NCBI RefSeq assembly: GCF_026151205.1
Contig: NC_087078.1
Coordinates: forward strand, 4,605,675 to 4,669,674
Source: Bolinopsis microptera
Taxonomy: Eukaryota > Ctenophora > Tentaculata > Lobata > Bolinopsidae
Length of the DNA: 64,000 nt
Direction of reading: 5' to 3'
Shown: positions 1-11,900 of the stretch, piece after piece
Position numbering within the stretch: the stretch's first letter is position 1
How the letters are laid out: each line of letters starts with the position of its first letter
Translations under genes and position numbers: made by a program
The notes under the pieces: model-generated
Seen by the model: the letters and a program-made list of their open reading frames with translations, nothing else
What the model was told of the DNA's origin: nothing
Databases searched by the model: none

Positions 1-475
1 CAGGCAACACCACTACTAGTAAATCACCAGGCAACACCACTACCAGTAAATCACCAGGCAACACCACAACCAGTAAATCACCAGGCAACACCATTACCAG
101 TAAATCACCAGGCAACATTATTACCAGTAAATCACCAGGCAACACCATTACCAGTAAATCACCAGGCAACACCATTACCAGTAAATCACCAGGCAACACC
201 ATTACCAGTAAATCACCAGGCAACACCACTACCAGTAAATCACCAGGCAACACCATTACCAGTAAATCACCAGGCAACACCACTACCAGTAAATCACCAG
301 GCAACACCACTACCAGTAAATCACCAGGCAACACCATTACCAGTAAATCACCAGGCAACACCACAACCAGTAAATCACCAGGCAACACCATTACCAGTAA
401 ATCACCAGGCAACACCACTACCAGTAAATCACCAGGCAACACCACTACCAGTAAATCACCAGGCAACACCACTAA
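1..475. repeat. 27-bp minisatellite
   Basis: About 17.5 copies of a 27-bp unit (core CAGGCAACACCACTACCAGT) run in from the left edge. Copies differ at a few positions (ACTACC, ATTACC, ACAACC). In one plus-strand frame the unit is open and reads as the nine residues GNTTTSKSP. It ends in a sequence resembling a splice acceptor (TACTACAG at 476-483), so it is more likely intronic than coding. Confidence 0.95.
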
Positions 476-483
476 TACTACAG

Positions 484-1127
484 ATTTGTTCATGAGGGTT
501 TCTAACAGATTAAGTAGACGACTTAGTCTGACTAGGAAACACAAAAAACCGAGCATTCCTGTAGAGACATCTGCACAAACTGAGATCGAGAACTATTTAT
601 ACGGTAAAGAGAGCAGCATTGAGGTGAACTACACCGACCTCAATTACACGGCTAACAACTACACCGCTAACAACTACACGGCTAACAACTACACGGCTAA
701 CAACTACACGGCTAACAACTACACGGCTAACAATTACACGGCTAACAACTACACGGCTAACAACTACACGGCTAACAACTACACGGCTAACAACTACACG
801 GCTAACAACTACACGGCTAACAACTACACCGCATGATTCAAAATACAGATTGAAAATATTTAAGGGTACAAGCTTTATTGTGGGATAATTATTACCGAGT
901 GAAATGTGGAAAGTTAAAAATTGTTAACAATTTCCGGTGGCAAGATTAATCTATTAGTCTATTTAATTCGATCAAGAATTGTATTTAATTGTTGTTTATC
1001 TGCTTTTATCAATTAAAAACTATCACTTTATTATATTATGACTGATAATTATTTCAGGCCGAAGTCTCAAGTCAATCTGTTCGATGCAATGGAAGCTGCC
1101 ACTCAAATTCTACCCCTTCACGACTGA
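484..1127 (+). CDS. Probable last exons of an unidentified plus-strand gene (partial)
   Basis: I do not recognise the protein. A non-repetitive open stretch at 484-604 follows an AG acceptor. It encodes a basic segment (NRLSRRLSLTRKHKK) and a short acidic tail ending ENYLY. A good donor (GTAAAG) follows at 605, and another candidate (GTGAAC) lies about 20 bases on. A second acceptor (ATTTCAG) ends at 1057. The sequence after it has a protein-like frame ending in AMEAATQILPLHD and a stop near 1127. An AATAAA signal lies at 1220-1225, about where a 3' UTR would end. The phase of the two exons does not match under the simplest splice choice, so the exact junction is unsettled. The alternative is one uninterrupted frame from position 3 to 836 through both flanking repeat arrays. 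Upstream exons lie outside the window. Confidence 0.4.
640..833. repeat. 15-bp minisatellite
   Basis: About 13 near-identical copies of a 15-bp unit (AACTACACGGCTAAC). In the plus frame it reads NYTAN, an N-glycosylation sequon per unit, ending in a TGA at 834-836. It lies between a donor-like GTAAAG (605) and an acceptor-like TTTCAG (1057), so it is probably intronic. Confidence 0.93.
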
Positions 1128-1219
1128 ACGAAACGTTTCACATCTTTGCATGAACTGTTCGGTGTGTTTGTTGAACGAATAATAATTTAACTTTTGTTTG
1201 GTAATATTTGTATTGTATT

Positions 1220-1225
1220 AATAAA
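1220..1225 (+). promoter_or_regulatory. Polyadenylation signal AATAAA
   Basis: Canonical hexamer about 95 bp after the candidate terminal stop of the left-edge gene. It supports a transcript ending here on the plus strand. Confidence 0.4.
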
Positions 1226-1239
1226 GTTGTGATGAGAAT

Positions 1240-2144
1240 TGAGCTTGAGTTTAAACTTTGAATCACCTTGAAGATTTTGAAATATTTATTTCTTGCTTCT
1301 GTTAAGGTAATGAAAGAAGCCTCCTTCTTAAAAGTAGATTCTTAGATTGCTTATACTTGTACATTTTGCTATTTTAAATTTCAATAACAGATCATGCTTT
1401 TCGTTCGTTATCAAATTATTTGTGGAGTGGGATACAGCTGGTTCCCATCACTTGCTAGATAGGTTAGGGGCAGGATTTTGGCTGGGGTTCAGGTAATGGT
1501 AACGTTAACAACATAGTTTCTCCATGTGGGGGGTTTTTTTCTGTGTGGAGTGAGGAGTTATGATCGAAACAATCAACACCCCCACTTGTGGCCCGCTTGC
1601 CCCAAGCCGTTTTAAAATGGTTCAGTGTATGGGTTCGGTATATAATATGACTACAGCAGTTGCTATGAAGGTTAACCAGTAATATTACATCGTAAAGTAA
1701 ACCATCTTAAGACGTTTTTACTAAAATTGTGGCGCAGCTTACCCCATCTATATTCTATATCTGACCTAAATACTTGCTCAATTCCCGATTATCGATTTCA
1801 ACCATAGTTGTTGATAGCTTAAATCAGAATAAGTTAGAATTATACTGTTAACAGCTCGATAATAGTAAATTACGAAAAGGAGGCCGTGCCACAAAATCTG
1901 AGAAAACACCCGCTGCATCCTCCGGGTGAGTGGATAAATTATTAACTTAATGGAACGCGCCATTCTATCAAAATAGTCATTATGGCGTTCAAACCACGCT
2001 GCTGCGCGCGCCGCACTCAGTTCCGTTTCTATATAAATTAAAGGAGACACGGTGATTCATGATAGTCTGTTCACTATTCTGAAATAACACGCGATCACAA
2101 CGGGTGGTGTAGTGTGTACTCTAACGACCTTTGATTTACCTTAT
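1240..2144. other. Intergenic, no feature seen
   Basis: AT-rich sequence without a convincing exon, tandem array or inverted repeat. The 90-codon minus-strand frame at 1778-2050 shows no recognisable motif. Confidence 0.5.
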
Positions 2145-2553
2145 CGGACATCATTTTGAACGGAAATTAAAATGAACTGTGGAAGACATTTGGGTGTTTC
2201 CCCCCAATTTTGGCGGATAATTTCACAATCGATTTTTAATACAGTAAGCAAGATAAGACATAAATATAATGCATTGCATTTATTAGAGCAAGATAAGAAA
2301 AGCGTTGCGAGCGGTAAGCATGCAAATGTTGATATAATTTAGTCCGATGGTTACAATTGACCAAAATTAAAAACTACTACTAGTCATATCTGATATCTTG
2401 GACAATAATACTTTTTGGAACAATTTCAACGGACTATGGACTTTGAATTTGACAGATTTTACTTGAAAGGACATTATGATTAAAATGAACGCTAGGGCCT
2501 CCAGCCGAGCGTCTAATTAATGTCCGTTCAAATAAAGTCCAGTAAGGTAATCA
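2145..2553. mobile_element. Dispersed MITE-like repeat, copy 1
   Basis: Ends are loosely inverted (GGACAT...TTTGAACGGA on the left against TCCGTTCAAATAAAGTCC on the right). Internal blocks, including GTTGATATAATTTAGTCCGA and AATTAAAATGAACGC, recur in the copy at 6358-6603. No coding capacity. Boundaries are approximate. Confidence 0.5.
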
Positions 2554-2609
2554 TTTTATGATTTACCTGTGGACTCCTAGCTCACTTCAGGTGAACACTA
2601 TATAAATAC

Positions 2610-4357
2610 TAGTGAAGTCAATTCCGACATCGGGATTCCCTAATCCCGGGATCTCCCGACGAATTTCGGTCGGGAATTTCCGACCGGAAAATATTCTTGA
2701 TTCCCGAATTTCGGGAATTTTCAATATTTGTATGCAAGATCTTACTAATCTTAGAATAAGATCTTAGAATATTCGAATGAATTTACTGCAATATAGTTAC
2801 ACGGGAGCGTTAATCAGGTTTTCGAACTTCGTAAACTGTTAGCCTGCATTGTTAAGGTTAAGAAAAACAAAAGTAAAACGCTATATGAGTTTCTAGACGA
2901 AACAAAAGGTTCATCCAGCAGTTCTGACTTCTGAATGCTAAAGCCAGCCAAAAAAAAGTACCAACACGTATCTCTATTAAAATGGAGGGGGAGATGCTGG
3001 TATTTATGGATGCTGCTATAAAAACGGTCCCGTCCTGATCGTTTGAGCCTGGACGGACCTTGTCAACAGCTGGTAGGACGCAGACAAAAGTCCGTTATAC
3101 TTCGTTTTTAGACTGAACTTTAGTATAAAGGATTATCTCTCGAATGATCAAGACTGCATAGGAAACTGACCCTCAGAAGTCAAGTAATGATCGTTTCTAA
3201 ATTAAAGCTTGGGTATGCTAAAATTTCACGCAAAATTGTCTACGCGCCAATAACTATGACACCCTGCTGTTGTTTGATGATGAGGCAAATTTAGTTGTAC
3301 TATTGAACTTAAAAAGTATATAAGTACAACCATAAAATTAAAAGTTGGGTCATGCCCATGGCAATTTTTTTAAAGAGAGGCTGGGCCTGGTTGGCCCACG
3401 AGAGGATAGCATTAGCATGTGGATGCTTTGCCCACCTCTGGGGTATGGCAGTCCTGTGGAAGGATGCCGGTGGAATCAAGATGTGTAATCAAGGATGATG
3501 GTAAGTGTTGTGGGGTGTGTCATAGATGAACGCTTAAGTGGTGGTTGAGTGTGGAAGAGAGAGAGGCGAAATAAGACTGCGTTTGAGTAGTCGCTATGTT
3601 ACACCGGTCTGGTCCAACTCCTCTGGCACCATTAAGTGTTCAGTGTGGTTTGCAAAGTTGACGATGGTGGAGATGTACGTTGGTTGTCGAATATGTCATT
3701 GACAGAGAGGTAGTAGTCCCGGAAATATTGACCTCTTATTTGGGCAATAGCCGGTCACTGTCCGAGAAAGTGTGGGACAGTCTCCTCTTCGTCGCCGCAT
3801 TTAGGACAAGCACTTGTGTCTGATTTGCGAATGGTATGTAGGTGTTTGTTAATGCCATAATGTCCCGTGATGAGGTGCACTGCAATTCTGTAATTTTGTC
3901 TGTTGTTACTGAGTGTAGTGTTGGGATTTTTGATGATGTTGATGTTTTTGTGTCCAGTTTAGTGTGTCTGGGACCATCAGTAATCCATGATTCTTGATTA
4001 AGTTTGGTGACTTTGTCTTCGATCAGACGTTTGATGTAAGATTGTGGAATTGGGCAATTCAAAATGGATTCACTGGTTGTGCCAATTTTGGCCAGCTCGT
4101 CTGCTTTTTCATTACCCCACAATCCGATGTGTGCAGCTGGGTCCCGGTCATGGCATGGACATGACTTTATTACACAAAATGGAACTTAAATATGAGCGCC
4201 ATTTGCTCTCGGGGATCCCGATTAACGGGTAATCCCGGGAAATTCCCGGTTTTCGGGAATCCCGATTTTATTTCCCGATTTTCGGGAACCCGGGATTTTT
4301 TTGCTCGGGATTCCCGAATCCCGGGATTAATTATTTTGATCGGGATTGACTTCACTA
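2610..4357. mobile_element. Non-autonomous hAT-type element with 8-bp target duplication
   Basis: The ends are inverted: TAGTGAAGTCAAT at the left and ATTGACTTCACTA at the right. They are flanked by the exact 8-bp direct repeat ATAAATAC at 2602-2609 and 4358-4365. An 8-bp duplication and TAGTG-type ends fit the hAT superfamily. Subterminal zones (2640-2730 and 4200-4345) are dense in CGGGAT/TCCCG motifs in both orientations. No hAT transposase is visible. A decayed retrotransposon tail (3380-4168) lies inside and must have arrived later or been carried along. Confidence 0.75.
3380..4168 (-). pseudogene. Non-LTR retrotransposon 3' fragment (RNase H domain and zinc-knuckle tail)
   Basis: On the minus strand 3736-4168 encodes the end of an RNase H domain (motif HIGLWGNEKADELAK, the usual H..I.GNE.AD.LA signature). 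After a frameshift near 3890 comes LITGHYGINKHLH and a C-terminal zinc motif (CPKCGDEEETVPHFLGQ). This arrangement is typical of RNase H-bearing non-LTR elements such as the Jockey/I groups. The reverse transcriptase and endonuclease are missing, so the copy is 5'-truncated, and the frameshift shows it is dead. The 3' UTR probably runs to about 3380. Confidence 0.7.
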
Positions 4358-4365
4358 ATAAATAC

Positions 4366-4790
4366 CCAATACAAGGACTTAAATATTCAAATTAAGCTCT
4401 TAATATTGAATGTAAAATAAAGATAATGAGTGTCAAGAACTTTTTTAAAACTACAATTAATGTACATACTTTTTAATCAAACCACAAACGCGATATCAGA
4501 AGGGGATGGATCTATCATATCTAGCTATCAAAACTCTAAATTACTAAATTTCAGTCTAATTATAAATTTATCAAATGGTCCCTATCATACATATACTTAT
4601 AGCCTCTTTTCTAAAAGCATGCAACCTTCATGAGCAATGTATGAACATTCTAATTATAATTAAATATCTTTTTAAAGCTTTAAAGATCTTAATAGATCTT
4701 TCCTGATTTCTAAAAGTTAAACTAAATCAAAAGGTCCCTAAAAGATGCAAATATGTTTTGTTCCCCTCTATAAGTATACAATTTTTGAGA
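4366..4790. other. AT-rich spacer after the GPI-protein gene
   Basis: No exon or repeat was recognised. It would include the 3' UTR of the minus-strand gene ending at 4791. Confidence 0.5.
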
Positions 4791-6795
4791 TTAGAGTAGA
4801 CAGTAGGCAGAAACAAGGATTGCTTGAATAACTGAAACTTTACTGTAGAAACCTACTGCTCCGGAGCCACCATCATCCATTTTAATGTCTGAAAATAAAA
4901 CGAGTTTTAATTTCAATAACGGGTACAAAATTCGAATATAACAATATAATATAATAAACGAGCTCTCGAATATAACAAATCGTTTCACTAAGAGTTAAAT
5001 AGTATAAAGAAGCTGACCTGTGCAGTCAGTAGCTGCAGTGCCCTTGCCGGCTCGCACCGCTGTACCATCAGGGCACACAGTGCAGTGTCTGGCTCCGGGC
5101 TCTGCGTAGCTGTCACACGGGCAGGGGTGACAGAAGAGAGCATCGTCTCCCTGACTGTAGTGACCCGCCGAGCACATCTCACACCGCCCTGCTTCGTCTT
5201 GGTAGTAACCACCCGGACAGGGAGCTGAACGACATTGGTGCAGGGAAAAGTGGTACATTTTAGCTTGCTGTTATTGATTTTAACAGCAAATAAAAGTTCT
5301 CATGGGCGCTAATTATTTAGTTAAAATAACATTTATATAGCGTCAATTCGGATTTTAGCGTTACCCGGTTACCAGAGAATTGTTGTATAGAAACTTACCC
5401 CAGTAAGTGCAATTACTTTCGTTAAAGCCGACCCCTGAAGGAACCATTGCTCCAGGGGGACAGGGATTACAGGAGTTAGAGTAGCCTCCCTCACTGTAGT
5501 GATCAGCATTGCAATCCAAACACACACTTATTCTATCGCTCAGGTAGGTGCCAACTGGGCATGCTGAGGAGAAACACTTGTAGTAAATCATTATTAAACT
5601 GCTAATAGTAGTGATAGTAATCATTATTACTACTTGCAGTAATCATTATTGAGATATTCTTGCTCGCTGTTTAATATCCTTTATATGGTCTGTAAATTGG
5701 CAGCTAGGAAATCTTAAATTCTAAAGTTAACTAAGTTGCGGCTCATACCTTTTACAAGTCTATACTCCATAGTGAAGTAATCTTCCAAACTAAGCCCGGG
5801 AGCTACAAATTTAGTGTCAGTTACCTTCACTGCCAGCTTCCGAATCTTATCCAAACTTCGTTTCCATGACAACCAGGTATCCGACCCATCATCAGCTTCT
5901 TCACACCCCTCCTTAAAGGAGCCTCTCACTTTTCCATTGTTCAGTTCCACCGTGTAGTCCGAATTGAGGTCGATACTTGCCCAGGAAGGAATAACTAACA
6001 TGTCAGGGTTCTCCTCGATACATTCGGAGAAATCCTCAGCAACGTGGAGGAAACACGCCGCTCTTGTGACCGGGCTTAGTGTGCCAGTCAAAGTTAACGG
6101 ACGACACGAAACTGCTCCTCTTCTCCTCTTCAAAGAACTCGTACTGAACCCCAAACTGCCCCATATCTTCCACCTCTCTTAGTTGGGTTAGTCTCATGTG
6201 TATTCTGGTGTCCAGGGGGTTAAAGTCCACATACGGGGTACTGTGAGAGTGATCACCTGCCTCTAGTTTAAATTCCTCCCAACCCGTCTCAACCCAACCT
6301 GTACAAACATGGAGTTAGAAAAATGTATTTCTTTCTAAAGACATACCTTCTCTGACGTTATTTGACAGGACATTAAAATGAACACTTGAAGGCATTATAA
6401 AACTATTAGCAATCCGAAAGCAGTCGTTAAGCAGTAAAAATGTTGATATAATTTAGTCCGATGATAGAAATTGGAATTGACCGAAGTTAAAAAGTATTCA
6501 TACGGACTTTGACTTGGACAGACTTTATTTGAACGAGAATTAAAATGAACGCTTGAGCCTCCAGCTTCAAATTAATGTCCGTTCAAATAAAGTCTGATAA
6601 TGTAGCTTATTTAGACTGGTTTTAGCTGATAAAAAGTTTGAATTGAAATACAACTGAAACTAGTTTTAGGAATATTGTGAGAAGAAGACTGAGTGTTATT
6701 GAATAGTTTTTATATTCTTTTTTTATAAAACTTGTTCCTGAAAACTTACTGTGGGCAGTAGAGACGATGGCCGCAAACAAAATTAAAGTTTTCAT
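4791..6795 (-). CDS. Secreted, probably GPI-anchored protein with GCC2/GCC3-like cysteine-rich modules (frameshifted)
   Basis: Five minus-strand exons join with consistent phase-1 junctions: 6750-6795, 5749-6298, 5399-5563, 5018-5224 and 4791-4888, all with GT-AG borders. The product (about 354 residues) starts with a signal peptide (MKTLILFAAIVSTAHS). An N-terminal domain of about 180 residues follows that I do not recognise. Two cysteine-rich modules come next (CPVGTYLSDR..., CPGGYYQDEAGRC..., CPDGTAV), like the GCC2/GCC3 or Eph-receptor-like repeats of extracellular proteins. The last exon ends in small residues (GGSGAVG) and a hydrophobic tail (VSVIQAILVSAYCLL) with no cytosolic part, as GPI signals do. 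Exon 2 is one base out of frame: the frame ending VNFDWHTKPG must shift near 6075 to enter the frame ACFLHVAEDFSEC. This is either an assembly error or a real lesion. The ligand and role are unknown. Confidence 0.7.
6358..6603. mobile_element. Dispersed MITE-like repeat, copy 2 (in intron 1)
   Basis: Shares several blocks of 20 or more bases with 2145-2553, including GTTGATATAATTTAGTCCGA and the terminal TGTCCGTTCAAATAAAGTC. It lies in the first intron of the GPI-protein gene. Confidence 0.5.
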
Positions 6796-7214
6796 CTTGT
6801 TCTTCTGAGGGCTTACCATGAACAAGTGCCTGTACTACTACTGTAAATTATTAGGTAGGATTAATGATTTCATAAAAAACTCGTTAGTTTCAGAACAAAA
6901 GGCAATAAAAAGAACCAAGAACCGACAAACAATTCTACAAGCTAGCAGGTGCGAAAAATACCTAATCAAAACCGTAAACGTAATCCAAGGAAGGCCAAAT
7001 AACTGAATTCAAGATTGAGGAAATGCACAATGTCAACGGTGTGTTTGCTGTTTACTTACGAGGACGTGATTGTAAAGACAGGTACCGCAAAATCCAGCAA
7101 ATTCGGAGAAAGGGAAATCGAATAATGTACATTCTTCTACCTTACACCTTGGTTAAGTGTGGTGAAAACTAGGTAGTAAAAACACGATTAAGTTATAGAG
7201 TGTAATGTGACGTC

Positions 7215-7254
7215 ATTAAACCTGGTATGTGATTAAACCCTGGTATGTGATTAA

Positions 7255-7291
<37 letters not shown>

Positions 7292-8620
7292 GGGGTTCAC
7301 CCTGATTTTTTGTGGAATTTGATTTCGAGATAGCAATTTACCAACAAACTAGGGCCTGTGACCGAAATTTTGAGGGGGTTCCGGACTCCGGGTGCCCACC
7401 GGTCCCAATTATGCCAAATTATCTTAAAATACTCAAAAATCCATATTTTAGGTACTCTACTTGTAGATAGTGGTACCCTGAACTCGTCTATGGATTGCCA
7501 TCATCACCAAAATATGGACATACGCACCAAATTTGATCGATACTGGCCCATAAATTGGTCAAATATCCATATTTTTGAATGAAACCAACTTTATATAAAA
7601 GGTTATCCTAAACTACACAGTCTCTATGATTATCAACACAATATCTAGCTAACTGTGGATTCGGTGTTCAAATAATCGCAAAAAATGAACAAAAAATCGC
7701 CCATATCTCAGTTCGCGATATTTGCAAAACTGATTTCGCTCAAAACGACAAAACAATGAGTTTCAATATATTTTCATGAAATTTTCGGAATTAACGTGGA
7801 ATTAAGTTTTGGAGTGGAATTTTGAGTTTGTTCAAAAGGAAGCATTTTAGGGTGTTTGTTGTTCATAACTTATATATAAATGTGCTAGTTCCGGTTATTT
7901 TGCACCCTTCCAAAAGTCTTTAGCACATTCCTATCGAAATTTTAGAAAAATCTGTAAATATGAAAAACGAAAAATGTGCCTAAATTTGTTGTTTGGCTTT
8001 GAGGTGCAAAAGATAAACTTTCCAGTTGAATAAACACATTACATTTTTGAGGGCAGTGTTCTCGAAATCAAATTTTTTGGGTTGGAATCGGTGCGCTAGA
8101 TGGTCACTGAACTTTCTGTGAGGTCACTTGGGTTGGCTGACACAAACCCCTGTTTTGGTGTATACCCCCTTAAACCCTGGCGTGTGATTAAACCCTAGTG
8201 TGTGAATAAACCCTAGTGTGTGATTAAACCCTGGTATGTGATTAAACCCTGGTGTGTGATTAAACCCTGGCGTGTGATTAAACCCTGGTGTGTGAATAAA
8301 CCCTGGTGTGTGAATAAACTCAGGTGTGTGATTAAACCCTGGTGTGTGATTAAACCCTGGTGTGTGAATAAACCCTGGTGTGCGAATAAACCTTGGTGTG
8401 TGATTAAACCCTGGTGTGTGATTAAACCCTAGTGTGTGATTAAACCCTGGTGTGTGAATAAACCCTGGTGTGTGATTAAACCCTGGTGTGTGATTAAACC
8501 TTGGTGTGTGAATAAACCCTGGTGTGTGATTAAACCCTGGTGTGTGAATAAACCCTGGTGTGTGATTAACCCTGTTGTGTGATTAAACCCTGGTGTGTGA
8601 TTAAACCCAGGTGCGTGATT
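7215..8620. repeat. 18-bp minisatellite split by a transposon
   Basis: Unit about GTGATTAAACCCTGGTGT. A short stub (7215-7254) and about 25 copies (8174-8618) are parts of one array, separated by the TTAA element at 7255-8169. It lies downstream of the GPCR gene. The open frame across it is an array shadow. Confidence 0.9.
7255..8169. mobile_element. TTAA-flanked element with poly-G end (copy A)
   Basis: Flanked by TTAA at 7251-7254 and 8170-8173. It begins with 36 consecutive G and ends in CCCCC. Removing it with one TTAA restores the 18-bp minisatellite. The first 170 bases match, with divergence, the arm of the palindrome at 62469-63832 (shared GATTTCGAGATAGCA, ACCAACAAACTAG, TTTTGAGGGGGT). 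The two ends are only partly inverted (TTTGATTTCGAGA and its complement near 8060). No transposase is present. TTAA target use fits piggyBac or Kolobok type mobilisation, which is inference. Confidence 0.75.
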
Positions 8621-8926
8621 CCCTCCTTCCCTCTCTTTTTAACAAACTGCTATTTACAAAGAAAACAAAGAAGTTTCAAACGTTTTTTATCATAAGCACG
8701 GAGAGAAAAGAATATATTTGTCTAGTAGATACGAACAAGTATTTCTATCTGTATCCAAACTTTTTGGTAGGTAGAATTTCATCAATCATATAATTAGATA
8801 AAAGGTAAATTCAGTTATTGCAAAGTCCGAGAGTTTATATTCACTTTACCAGTTTACAGTCTACAGAAGAATAGCTTAGGAGATGGACCCAAAACTAGCA
8901 TGTAAAGTTTCTGTATCAGAGGTTAT
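8621..8926. other. 3' flank of the GPCR gene
   Basis: Non-repetitive AT-rich sequence that should contain the 3' UTR of the minus-strand GPCR. I saw no clear polyadenylation hexamer on the minus strand. Confidence 0.4.
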
Positions 8927-11900
8927 CTACTTATCTATTCCGTGTGTGGGGGTCGTTAAATCCACTAAAGCTGACACCACCACACTCTTCCTCTTTTCTC
9001 TCTCCATTGAATTGACCAGCTTCTTTTCCTTTTCCTTTTCAATAACACTCTGTCTCTTCTCGTCAGCCTCTATGTAACTGTGAATAGCGTTACTCAGCGT
9101 CCCCTCAGCGTCTATTAGATCATCCTTCTTCAGCAGGACCACTAGTTTAGGGAAGAAGATGCAGAAGAGGAAGCACTGGGAGATGCAAAAGTAGACGATA
9201 GCTCTCAGCAAAGACTTGATAGAGGGTTCCGAGATGGAGTAGCCACTGAGGAACATGAGACAGACAACCACGATAACTAGAGAGGTGGTGAAGATGGTGG
9301 TGGTTTCCTTGAAGTTGTGAGGGAACAGCCTCATTTTGTAAGCTATCAGTAGGGTGGCAGCCAACATCACACACGGCACAATGAAGGGGTAGCAGGTAGC
9401 CAGGAAGTTTGCGGAGTTGCACACTTTGTGGATACTGATATGAGGATCTAACGCTTCCTCGTAAACCCAACCCTGGTGCATTATAGAGACCATGGTCAGC
9501 AGAGCAGTCGCTCCTATCATTATCGCCAGGATGATATACTGAGCAGGTCGAGTCAGGAACTTGAAGATGAATGGACGTTTGAGCTGAAAGTTAATAGCCG
9601 TCATGAAGATCTTGTAGATCTTGAGAGAGCGGTAGAAGAGGTTAGTGCAGACACAGCAGACGAAAAGAGAACAGAAGTAGAATTCCAGGTTGCATGTAGA
9701 AGGGGAAGGTTCGAGAAGAGTAAGCACTGTGAGGATGTCGCCTACACAGAGCGAGGACAGGAACAAGTAGCAGAAAACAGGATCAGATGCCTTTATCACG
9801 GGTCTGTTTCTGTTGACCGCAATGAAAATAGCTATGAAGATTGTTATGAGTCCAGCCGCCCCACTTAAAAACAACCCTATCAGGAACGGTGGAGACCTTA
9901 AGGAGATGAAGTTTTCGGGGACCTCTTCACAAGTAGTTTTATTTTTCACAGCGTGCTGAGTTTGTTTACATTCTGTACACTCGTTAGAGTTAACAAGTGA
10001 AGATACAGAGTCACCAGTACACCGGGGACAGGTCCAGCACTTACCGAGCCCTGGAGAGTATGACATCAAGGAGGTGTGACTCCCTGGGGGGCAGTCCTCC
10101 GAGCAGGCATCAGCTCCTCCTATATCTTTAACGTGGTATTTAAGAGTGTCATCCATACCTCCCTGGTTGTGGAACAGCACCTTTCCTCTCATCACTTCGG
10201 AACTGTTGCGATATTCTAAAACTTGATATCCCATTGCCAATGTGCTTTTGTTGAATGTGATATCTTTTAAAGATTGTCCGTATATCTGCACCTGCTGTGT
10301 TCCAGACTCCAAAGTTGCAAAGAGATGACTCCTCAGATCGTTAATGTCCATATCTCTACCTTTACTCTGCAATACTGTTTGTACGTTATTCTTAAGGAGC
10401 AAAGTAGCTGTGGCTACAAAGCTCATCCAACTAGTTGGTAATCTGGTGTTCGTACAGGCCTCCATCAGACTCTCTGTTGGACGGGAGAAGTTGCACGCCT
10501 TGCTGTGGTGATAATCCTGGGATAATCTATCATCAGCCGCCTCAGCTCGGTCGTACAGCAGTCCTCCTTTTATTGTCATCCAGTCCCGGTTCGCGTTCTG
10601 CACTACAGATCTCAAGTAGATGAAAACCTCATTATCCACATTTAGCCCTCCTGTTAGGATCTCCTTCTGACTGGTTCTAAACTGGTCTCGGGATATGGTG
10701 TAGCCAAATATGTACGTCTTGTTTCTCCATTTTCTATTCAGGATTGTCTCGTTTAGGAACGGAATAGCGTGATATTTGTTTCCATTAAAAAGCATCAGCT
10801 GTATTGGGGCTGGAGGAACTGAAATTATACGAGATTGTTAATGAATTATCACGTGGGACTACCAGTATCCAACAATGTGTAGCAAGTATCTTATCATTAG
10901 TCGGTACTGTATTGTACAGTGGGGTGCCATATTTTACACTTTTAGATAAATACGTACCTTCACCGTAAGAATCGTATTCTTGAAACTCGTCCACTATTCC
11001 GCCTTCTCCTTTTCCGTACAACTCGATTAGCCTCCCACCTCCAGCCTGAGGCTTTATTTATTAGTTCCTTGTTATATTTTTAATATTTCATTCAAGATTT
11101 GTCATACAGTTACAAGAGTTGCCGGCTGCCGCACAGTTCCACTTGTTACAGGTTACTACTACAGTTACACTTGTTACAGATCACAGGATCACTACTACAG
11201 TTACACTTGTTACAGATCACTACTACAGTTACACTTGTTACAGATCACTACTACAGTTACACTTATTACAGATCACTACTACAGTTACACTTGTTACAGG
11301 TTACTACTACAGTTACACTTGTTACAGGTCACTACTATAACAGTTTTACTTGTTACAGGTCACCTGGTCACTACTACATAGTCGGCACTTCCTTGAAACA
11401 AACAACATCACAACAAGTATGGTACCTTGGAGACATAGTTGTCGTAAACATAGTGAGCAGCTGTTTCAGAGAGCGGATTGTACCAGACATCAACATATTG
11501 AGCGTTCAGGAACTTCAGGAGGTTTATAACACTCATCGCCTCCATTTCTTCGGTCTCCAACAGAGAAAGGTATGTGGGGTATTGTTCCTGTGTGGGATAT
11601 TGGGGTATTGTGGAGTTTTGTGGGGTATTATGGGGTATTGTGGGGTATTATGGGGTATTATGGGGTATTATGGGGGTATTGTGGGGGTATTGTGGAGTTT
11701 TGTGGGGGTATTGAGGGGGTATTGTGAGGTTTTGTGGGGTATTCCGTGGGAAAATAATTATTTGGGAGATGCTCAGTCAGGGCTTATTTTATAAATGACC
11801 TTTTTAAGAAAAGCGTCCTCCGAGTAAATATATCCGATTGTAGGAATAAAAAATGAGGTGGGAGGTCCTATAGATGGCATTACTCCGGCTTTCTGATCAG

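Noticed and set aside
5749-6298. Eph receptor ligand-binding domain
   Set aside because: Only a short GWEE motif is similar; the conserved cysteines and other blocks of the Eph domain are not seen.
9476-9868. 130-codon plus-strand frame antisense to the GPCR exon
   Set aside because: Fully overlaps the 7TM coding exon on the other strand and shows no motif.
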